14,674 bases of DNA from Lojkania enalia (lineage: Eukaryota; Ascomycota; Dothideomycetes; Pleosporales): NCBI GenBank assembly GCA_010094045.1, contig ML986911.1, positions 14,499 to 29,172 on the forward strand. The letters are read 5' to 3'. Each line of letters begins with the position of its first letter. Position 1 is the stretch's first letter. The translations under genes were made by a program, and so were the position numbers. Below are positions 8,921-14,674 of this stretch, one piece after another. Below the pieces are notes generated by a model. That model was not told where the DNA came from and searched no databases. It saw nothing but the letters and a program-made list of their open reading frames with translations.

Positions 8921-9690
8921 AATACGTTAATATCTATACTTTTTTAAAATATACGAGATAGTATTAGTTTATATAGGGGTTATTATCTTCTCTAACCTAG
9001 TAGTTCTATTCTTACTTATATTATAATACTTTTAGTACCTAGTATTTTACTAGTACTTTATTATATAAGAAGGCTACTACTTTTTATATTATATATACAG
9101 CTTTATCCTAATCTATTATATTAAGATGTTTTTCTACTACTTTTATTATTTCTATCTACTTTTAGAAGTATAAGAAACGGATTTTTCTAAAGTAGGTATT
9201 TTACTATTTCTTATAAACGTCGATAATATCTTATTCTAGTCTATTTTTATTGTAGAATCTTATAGGTAGTTCTTCTTATAGAGTAGTTATAGGAGCTAGG
9301 GTTCTCTATTTATACTCGATTATTCCTTATTAGTATATAAAATATACTCTAGGTACTAGTTTAAATATTAGTATTCTAGTAGTAGCTCCTTCTATTTACG
9401 ATAGGGTGTTTATTTCTCTATTCTTATCTAATTCTTCCTAAACTTCTTCTAGCTATCTTTTTATACGTTCTTGCGTTACTATAAGTTATATTTTCTTCTA
9501 AGACTAATATTCTATAACTTCTTTAAGTTGTTAGTATATTTAATACTTATCTTTATTATAGAAGAACTAATATAGGGTTCTATATTCTATAATTGTAGCT
9601 AGTTTTTCTTTACTTACGTCCTACGGTTTATCTTCTATAGGCCGGTTTTTCTTTTCTTTCTTTTTACTTCAACATTTCTTTACTATTATA
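8921..9690 (-). pseudogene. Gypsy-2-type gag copy A (truncated at the pogo insertion, RIP-dead)
   Basis: On the - strand, from about 9690 leftwards, a Lys-rich start (SKKKEKKNRP, about 9655) leads to a long helical region with Gln-to-stop changes (TQERIKR*LEEV*EELDKNREIN). Next come PIRFYNKNRLE and DIIDVYKK, then YFRKIRFLYF, then EIIKVVEKHLN and VREDNNPYIN near 8990. The left 340 bases align to 14331-14674: over the best 288 bases I count about 43 differences, about 40 of them transitions. Copy A has T/A at most differing sites, so it is more mutated. The frame stops at the right TA of the pogo element (8918-8919), either because pogo inserted into this gag or next to a truncated copy. Gag identity is inferred from position before protease in the copy at 14331, not from a zinc knuckle. 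Confidence 0.65.
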
Positions 9691-9691
9691 A

Positions 9692-9708
9692 CAGCCTCTA
9701 ATTGGCCA
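9692..9708 (-). promoter_or_regulatory. Candidate primer-binding site for gag copy A
   Basis: On the - strand this reads TGGCCAATTAGAGGCTG, two bases inside the proposed LTR end. A + strand sequence ending CCA (9706-9708), as a tRNA 3' end would, supports it. I could not assign the tRNA. Confidence 0.4.
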
Positions 9709-9710
9709 GG

Positions 9711-9964
9711 TGCAGGATGGGGTAATAACTAAGAGTAATCACGTGCTACGGGAGATTATTCTTATAGGCTTATAATAGAAGTATATAAGTAGAGTGTGCG
9801 AAGGATATTTAAGTTAACTATAAAGGGCTATAAAAGTTAGAGTTGTAAGATTGTTAAATACAATTTAGTTCTCTTATTATTTCTTCTTACTTAGTTATTT
9901 AGTCAACTAAGCAACTAAGTATACTTAGTTACTTAGTTAACTAAGTTATTAAGCGCGTTACGTA
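9711..9964 (-). repeat. Probable LTR of the Gypsy-2 family, shared between tandem units
   Basis: The segment lies between the start of gag copy A (left) and the 3' end of the Gypsy-2 pol region (right), where an LTR is expected for both. On the + strand it opens TGCAGG and closes GTTACGTA, which could be TG...CA after RIP. It holds a TATAAAAG at about 9829-9836 (+ strand) and a large palindrome at its right part. Only one copy lies in the window, so the borders are not proved by a repeat. Confidence 0.5.
9889..9954. repeat. Long inverted repeat built on AACTAAG units
   Basis: A perfect 18-bp palindrome, AACTAAGTATACTTAGTT, sits at 9913-9930. Arms 9902-9921 and 9922-9941 pair with only two mismatches, both C/T. 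Weaker pairing continues to about 9889 and 9954. The heptamer AACTAAG and its complement recur throughout. AAGT/CTTAGT repeats like this are common near LTR ends of fungal Gypsy elements (recollection). Confidence 0.85.
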
Positions 9965-10180
9965 CCTTATATTAGTCTTATTTTTCTAGCTATATAGAGT
10001 CCTAAATCTTAATTAGGTCTAGTATAGGGGTTCCTATAGGGATGTCTATAATATTACCTTCCCCTTTTAAGCTCTTAGCCTAAGAGTTTTCCCGTTTTAA
10101 ACTAGTATATAGTAGGGTTAGTATACTATTTTCGCTAAGACTATATATATTTCTAATACCTCCCCTTCGTCGTTTAACTC
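9965..10180. other. Stretch between LTR and cargo ORF of Gypsy-2, no gene seen
   Basis: AT-rich sequence between the probable LTR and the cargo ORF. A pyrimidine-rich run (about 9975-9990, CTTATTTTTCT) could be a mutated polypurine tract on the - strand. Nothing else is recognised. Confidence 0.4.
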
Positions 10181-10750
10181 TAAGTAGATACTACTATACT
10201 AATTATATAGACTGTTTAGGTAAAACGATTATACCTTATTTCTAGTATTCCTATAAGAGGTTAACTTATAAGATAGATAAGAAGGAGATACCTAAAAAAT
10301 TATATTATTTAGAGTACCTTTATACTAGTATATATTTATTATATAATACGGATTATAATACTTAGATTACTTATATATTATAGTCTCGTAATACTAGTTC
10401 GTTCCTAATTCTTCCTAGTAGTAAAGCGGGATGCTGAAGTTGCGAAGCTGGAGGAGGAGATTTATCTAGCCTAGGAAGAGTTAGAACAACTTTTTAATAA
10501 GGTGGTAGCAGCTCGCGTAAAGATCTAGCATCTTTAGAAGATTCGCGAATAAGCGAAGTATAGATAGGCAGAGGGTTATAAACATGCGTGGGAGTAGTTT
10601 AAGGAAGAGGAAGAGGCGGATTATAAGGCGGGTTTTCTTCCTAAAGCGGAGTTGCCTCCCGCAACACAGCTAATATTATTTAATCCTACTATTTTATCTC
10701 TAGATTTTCTTCGCGAATTTAGATTTTATAATATATCTATAACGCTGTAA
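10180..10750 (+). pseudogene. Antisense cargo ORF of Gypsy-2: Cys cluster plus coiled coil (unrecognised)
   Basis: This is the + strand ORF opposite to pol, as in Gypsy-1. At 10234-10278 (codons 1 modulo 3) PYF*YSYKRLTYKID fits a mutated C-x2-C-x6-C cluster followed by K-I-D. From 10427 (codons 2 modulo 3) comes a clearly conserved helical part: RDAEVAKLEEEI, EELEQLF, VVAARVKI, then EGYKHAW and FKEEEEADYKAGFLPKAEL. It ends at TAA 10748-10750. The two parts are in different frames, so an indel or intron lies between about 10340 and 10427. The part from 10427 to 10680 keeps unusually many CpA, TpG and G. Its end overlaps the 3' end of the chromodomain frame on the other strand. The function is unknown; Cys-cluster plus coiled-coil proteins of this type occur widely as fungal hypotheticals (recollection, unsearched). 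Confidence 0.65.
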
Positions 10751-12060
10751 AGCTAAGGTTTTCTTCTAGTTTTTAGGTATTATTCTATAGGTTCCTATGT
10801 TTATCCATTTCTAACTATTTTATTAGATAGTACTATTTGCTATTTTATGTTTTATATCTTGTTATTTTCTCAACTTTCTATTTCTAGTCTTCTCCGTACA
10901 CATCTGCATTATATACTACTAGTTTAACGTCCTAAGGTGCTTTTTCTATAAGTACGATATAGAAGGTTAAATGGATTTTTATAGTTGTAGGTAATTTAAG
11001 TTAATAGTTTACGGGTAATATTTATTCCTTAATTTTATATAGTCTAATTTTAATATAGTCCAGTTTACTGCTTAGTTATTTACTTTAAATATTTTATTAT
11101 AGTAGCTAAACTTTTTCTCCCTTCTTAAAATAAGGTAGTTATTTATATTTCTTATTATAGTATTTTTTTATAGTATATTATAGGAACTAGAGATCTTTCT
11201 TTAGTAAGTCTTATATTTATTAAATAATCTCAACTCATTCTTATACTTAAGGTACCTATAATACTACTTTAATTAGGGTGTTATATATTTTTAGTTTATA
11301 CCTATAGTTTACTATAAATAGTAATACTCTAGTTATACTATATATAGTACTATTATACGCGAGTTATACTATTAGTAGTAGTATTACCTAATTGTTTTAT
11401 CTATAGTTAAGGTAGTACTATAGGTATTACTCTACTATTTAGTTTATTTATTCTATCTATCTATCTATTTATAGGTAAAATACTGTAGATATCTTATATT
11501 TAATTCTTAGTAAGTTTATAATTGTTTACTAAAACTTTAAAGTAAACTTAGTATTTTAATCTATAATTATCTTCTAAAGTACCCTATATTATATAATAAT
11601 CTATTTTAAAAAAATGTTTGCAACCTATTCTACTAATAATACTTTATTATAAAGAATAAAGTAGGTATATTTTATAAGTCTATCTATAATTATTATAATA
11701 GAGTTATATATTTCTTCTTTTAGGTAGTCTTTTAACTTTAGTAGTTTAACGATAAAGTTTATAATAACTTCTATCTATAGCCTGGTTAACGTTTTTAGAC
11801 TTTATAATAGTCTATAGGGTATATATTTATTAGATTTATTCTATTAGCAGTTTATATATTCCTATAATATATTCTTTACCTATTTTCTTACTTTAGAAAA
11901 GTAGAATCCTCTAAGGATTCGTTCTAGTATTTTCTCTATTCTTTAGTATCTATAGATAGAGACTTTATAGAATTACCTAATAAATTCTTTTCTAACTTTA
12001 ACTAGTATATAGATTTAACTATAAATATATAGTAGTCTATCTATCTATTCTAGTTCTTAT
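10690..12060 (-). pseudogene. Gypsy-2 pol: integrase and chromodomain (RIP-dead)
   Basis: The - strand core has SIITIIDRLIKYTYFI (first Asp GAT at 11682-11684), then QKIIIDQNTKFTLKF 41 residues later with the second Asp kept (GAT, 11559-11561), the spacing seen in fungal Ty3/Gypsy integrases. Next comes a TVFYLQIDRQIE*INQIVE block (HPQTDGQTERxNQ) with its Glu. The GPF/Y-like module reads KKGEKVQLLQQNI, SKLDYIKIRLYKIKEQI and NYQLKLPTT (about 10980-11125). A chromodomain follows at about 10740-10870 (YYLIK*LEMDKHRN, with EENL near the end). Catalytic triad retained, but TAG/TAA are frequent throughout. The zinc-binding N-terminus (about 11850-12060) is only vaguely recognisable. Confidence 0.85.
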
Positions 12061-12199
12061 TCTTACAGTTCTTTGGGTATCCTGTCTGTTACTAATCTAA
12101 TTAGTATTATCCAGCTTACTTCTTTAATAATAGTTATTACTATAAGTTGTAGGTGATTGTATATTATACTTCCGTCTTATTATCTTTTTAGTAGTATAA

Positions 12200-12880
12200 C
12201 TATAGTTCCTTTCTCTTACTTATATCCTAATAGTCTACTTAGTACATCTACTCTTCGGTTCTATTTTCTACTAATATAGATAATCTTAAAGTTAAATATA
12301 GCTAGTTCTTATAACTATCTAACTTATCTAGGGGTAAGAGTTTTAGTAGTAAGGAAGGTAGTAAGATTCTTATAATTATAATAGACTTTAGTTTACTATT
12401 TTACTTCTTACAGGTACATACGCTATTCTTTAAAATATACTATAATAGCTAGGAGTTCTTAGTTATATATATTATAATTTATCTCTACTAGTATAAGTTT
12501 TTATAAATAGTATACTACTAGGTATTATTTTCTATTATAGATTTATATAAGGATTCCGGCTATTCTTATTCCTAATATATCGGTTTCTATAAAAGCTTTC
12601 TTTTCTAGGTTATAGAGTTTCAGTACTAGTTCTTACTAAAATTATTTCTTAACTTCTTAGAAGGCTTTTTCTTATTCGTTTCTCTATATAAAGGTAATAT
12701 CTTTCTTTAATAGTTAAGTTAGAGGTATAATTATATCGCTCTAATTATTAATAAAAGTTTAATAGAAGTTGTAAAATCCTATAAAGAATTAAATATCTTT
12801 AACCAACTTTAAGATTAGCTAGTCTCTAATTACTGCTAATTTATTTAGGTCTATTTATAGTTGTCCTAGTTTAATAATAA
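12200..12880 (-). pseudogene. Gypsy-2 pol: RNase H / connection region
   Basis: This interval lies between RT and integrase, where Ty3/Gypsy elements carry RNase H. The sequence has the expected length and the same codon damage, and no separate insertion is visible. I did not place the catalytic motifs with certainty, so the call is mainly positional. Confidence 0.5.
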
Positions 12881-13560
12881 ATCCTAAGTAGTCTATTTAT
12901 ATAGTATAAAATTTGTATTTTCTTACTTTAAGGTATAGTTTTACTACTTATAATACGCGTAATACTTGTTTAATATATTCCTTATATTCCTACTTTATTT
13001 TTAAGTATACGAGAACATCGTCTAAGTAGGCTATATAGAATCGTTTAAAGTATAGTCTTAGTATCTTATTAATTCGTTTTTAGAAAGTGGCCGGTATATT
13101 AGTAAGTCTAAAAGGTATAACTAGGTATTTAAAGAGTTCCTTTTTTATTTTAAATACTATTTTCTAATTATCTCCTTCTTTAATGCGGATTTAATAGTAC
13201 GTATTCTAGATGTCTAATTTTATAAAGATAGTAGCTTCTCTTAATTAGTTTCTTAAATTATAAATAAGTAGTAAAGGATATTAATCCTTAATTATAATAT
13301 TATTAAGGGTGTAATAATTAATATATATTCATAGGTTAATTGTTCCTTTCTTATCTATAAAGAGTATAGGGTATACTACTAGTAAGTTTAATTTTCTAAT
13401 TATTCCTTTCTTTAGATATTCGTCTATATATTATTCTAGAGCCTCTATTTCCCTTAGTATTAGGCTGTATATTAGTCTATATCTAGGTTCTTTTCCTAGT
13501 TATAGTTTAATTTTATAATCGTGTTCTCCGTATTTAGGTAGGTATTATAGTAGTTTTTAG
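12880..13560 (-). pseudogene. Gypsy-2 pol: reverse transcriptase with intact catalytic Asp codons but stops
   Basis: The - strand reads VYPILFIDKKGTINLQIYINYY, LNNIIIKDQYPLLLIYNLRN, IFIKLDI*NTYY*IRIKEGD, then FYIAYLDDVLVYF. The Asp of KLD is kept (GAC, 13212-13214) and YLDD is complete (13017-13028), unlike Gypsy-1. Stops stand where Arg or Gln is expected (for example KLDIRDAYYRI reads KLDI*NTYY*I), so no enzyme can be made. The preceding bases of these Asp codons are A or C, outside the TpG context. Confidence 0.92.
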
Positions 13561-13689
13561 AGTTGTTTTATTAAATATTAGTATTCTTTAGGTACGCTAT
13601 ATAATACGTTTCTTATTAGGAATAATTCTTTTACTACTTCTTTTACTATTACAGCGAGTTATTCCTTAATTAGTTAGCTAGAGTTTTTA

Positions 13690-14010
13690 AGGATAATTTA
13701 TCCCGTTTACTAATTTATTTAAAAGTTTTCTTTTCTTAACTATAGGATTCCTAGGATAATATTATAGTCAGTAATCTCTATAATTTAGAATATTTATCCT
13801 TATCAGGTTATTCCTAGAATTTCGAACTCTCCTAGTTCTATAGTATATATAACTTTCTTCTAGAAATCTTTCCCTTCTATAGTTTAAATTATATAAGGTC
13901 GTTCTAGTTATATTATAAATATTCCTTTTCTAGTAATATAATTGCTAGCTATAAAATTCTTTATTACTCTACTATTAATAAGTATATATGCTTTATGGCT
14001 GTAGTACCGT
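13690..14010 (-). pseudogene. Gypsy-2 aspartic protease with active-site Asp lost
   Basis: On the - strand, KAYILINSRVIKNFIASNYI matches the retropepsin start (V)LIDSGATxNFIS. The active-site DSG is now NSR: Asp GAY to AAT at 13974-13976, Gly to Arg at 13968-13970. Downstream, ERPYIIQTIEGKDF, IYTIELGEFEILGI and IEITDYDIILGIPWL (about 13720-13790) complete a typical Ty3/Gypsy protease, the last being the conserved ILG(I/M)PWL block. Confidence 0.88.
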
Positions 14011-14029
14011 CTAGGTATTATAAGGTAGT

Positions 14030-14674
14030 ATTCTCCTACGTTTCTATATAACTAAGTTGTTTTAGACTAGTAAGCTATTACTTCTTTTATAGATATATAT
14101 TTCGGATATTTCCGTTCTAGGTATTTATACTATAACCTTCCTCTAATATATACTTTAGGTAGTAGAGGTCTAGGTTTAAGTACTATATAGTTTTAGGTTT
14201 ATTTAATAACTTCCTATTCTATTATAGCTTCTTACTTTATAGGATTTCCTAGTACTTTATCTTCGTTTAGTCGTCTTAGCTATATACTTATATTTTCCTT
14301 TCTTCCTTAGTAGGCCTTATACTATCGTTTAATACACGATATCTATACTATCTCGAAATATACTAGGTAGTGTTAGTTTATACGGGGGTTATCGTCTTCT
14401 CTAACCTAGTAATCCTATTCTTATTTATATCGTGATACTTTTAGTATCTAGTATTTTACTAGTACTTTACTTCGTAAGAAGGTTACTACTTTCTATACTA
14501 TATATACAACCTTATCCTACTCTATTATATTAAGGTGCCCTTCTATTACTTTCGTAGTTTCTATCTATTTTTAGAAGTATAAGAAGCGGATTTCCCTAGG
14601 GTAGGTGTTTTACTATTCTTTGTAAATGTCGACAATATCTTATCCTAGTCTATTCTTATTATAGAATCTTATAG
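14030..14674 (-). pseudogene. Gypsy-2 gag copy B, C-terminal part, cut by the window end
   Basis: This lies upstream of the protease on the - strand. From 14674 leftwards it repeats copy A (8921-9264) at about 85% identity, then continues past the point where copy A stops at the pogo element. The part at 14100-14160 (YKYLERKYPKYI) sits where a zinc knuckle is expected, but the Cys spacing does not fit, so I do not call one. Copy B keeps more C/G than copy A at most differing sites. Confidence 0.72.
14331..14674 (-). repeat. Direct repeat of 8921-9264 (gag B versus gag A)
   Basis: The two segments align from AATAC at 8921 and 14331 to the window end (CTTATAG). Alignment has one 1-bp length difference in the first 30 bases. 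About 43 differences in 288 aligned bases were counted after that, about 40 being transitions. Copy B runs past the window edge. Confidence 0.88.

Larger units (their letters stand above)
1..14674. other. RIP-mutated, TpA-saturated transposon block (fungal heterochromatin)
   Basis: The whole window has the composition left by repeat-induced point mutation. TpA is in great excess while CpA and TpG are nearly missing: in 481-660 I count about 45 TpA against one CpA and one TpG. Differences between repeat copies inside the window are nearly all transitions. Translated frames keep protein-family motifs but carry TAG/TAA at Gln, Arg or Trp positions. A few stretches keep more CpA/TpG and G+C (about 1800-2240, 8680-8770, 9690-9770, 10427-10680). 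RIP is known from Pezizomycotina, so the host is most likely a filamentous ascomycete; the species is not identifiable from this. Confidence 0.9.
9711..14674 (-). mobile_element. Gypsy-2: second Ty3/Gypsy chromovirus, right end outside the window
   Basis: On the - strand the order is gag (right, cut by the window end), protease, RT, RNase H, integrase, chromodomain, then an antisense cargo ORF and the probable 3' LTR at 9711-9964. The spacing of gag copies A and B (8921 to 14331, about 5410 bp) suggests that one repeat unit is about 5.4 kb. That would place the missing gag start near 15.1 kb and the 5' LTR just beyond. Its proteins differ clearly from Gypsy-1, so it is a separate family. Catalytic Asp codons of RT and integrase survive, but many Gln/Arg/Trp codons are stops. 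Confidence 0.85.

Noticed and set aside
9673..9675. ATG on the - strand as start of gag copy A
   Set aside because: The ATG is in a different frame from the gag-like translation, which reads through KKKEKK in the next frame. The true start was probably lost by RIP.
9900..9955. CRISPR-like repeats of AACTAAG
   Set aside because: The units are contiguous and form a palindrome, with no regular spacers, and the setting is a eukaryotic LTR.
14100..14160. Zinc knuckle in Gypsy-2 gag
   Set aside because: YKYLERKYPKYI looks like a mutated knuckle, but the first Cys pair has the wrong spacing for CX2CX4HX4C.
1..14674. Mitochondrial or plasmid AT-rich DNA
   Set aside because: No mitochondrial genes or tRNAs are seen. 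The composition is explained by CpA/TpG loss over recognisable nuclear transposons, not by even AT richness.
1..14674. Centromere or telomere sequence
   Set aside because: RIPed retroelements are common in fungal centromeres, but no satellite array or telomere repeat is visible. A RIPed repeat block elsewhere would look the same, so this cannot be decided here.
14331..14674. LTR of Gypsy-2 (paired with 8921-9264)
   Set aside because: The repeat translates as a continuous gag-like frame on the - strand in both copies. RT, protease and gag spacing, compared with Gypsy-1, puts the true LTR beyond the window end.

Overview
The window is a block of dead, nested transposons from a filamentous ascomycete (Pezizomycotina-type) genome with strong repeat-induced point mutation (RIP). 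The sequence is extremely rich in TpA and poor in CpA and TpG: in 481-660 I count about 45 TpA, one CpA and one TpG. Reading frames survive at the amino-acid level but are full of TAG/TAA at Gln/Trp positions and show Asp to Asn, Cys/His to Tyr and Gly to Ser/Arg changes. That is the C-to-T mark of RIP on both strands. I found no intact host gene, tRNA, rRNA or CRISPR array. The species cannot be named from this.

Layout. (1) A complete Fot1/pogo-type DNA transposon (Tc1-mariner superfamily) runs from 32 to 8917. It has about 65-bp terminal inverted repeats, TA target duplications at 30-31 and 8918-8919, and a transposase of about 550 codons on the + strand. (2) Its transposase gene is split at codon level by a complete 7080-bp Ty3/Gypsy chromovirus (Gypsy-1, 1192-8271, - strand). 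This has 213-bp LTRs, a 5-bp GTAAT target duplication, gag with a zinc knuckle, protease, RT, RNase H, integrase and chromodomain. Removing it gives a pogo element of about 1.8 kb, normal for Fot1. (3) To the right of the pogo element lies a gag fragment (about 8921-9690, -), then a probable LTR (9711-9964). Next comes a second, different chromovirus (Gypsy-2, -), whose chromodomain, integrase, RNase H, RT, protease and part of gag fill 10.7 kb to the window end. The gag at 14331-14674 is a diverged copy of the gag at 8921-9264, so Gypsy-2-like units appear to lie in tandem with a period near 5.4 kb and one shared LTR.

Both chromoviruses carry, between the chromodomain and the 3' LTR, an extra open frame on the strand opposite to pol. 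In both it reads as a Cys-rich segment followed by a helical, charged segment. This recurring antisense cargo ORF is the most unusual feature of the window. A second notable point is that the fate of catalytic Asp codons follows the base before them: in 14 of 15 cases examined, T-preceded GAY became AAY and other GAY codons survived.

Inferred order of events: Gypsy-2-like units, then the pogo insertion beside or within a Gypsy-2-type gag, then Gypsy-1 inside the pogo transposase, with RIP acting on all of them.
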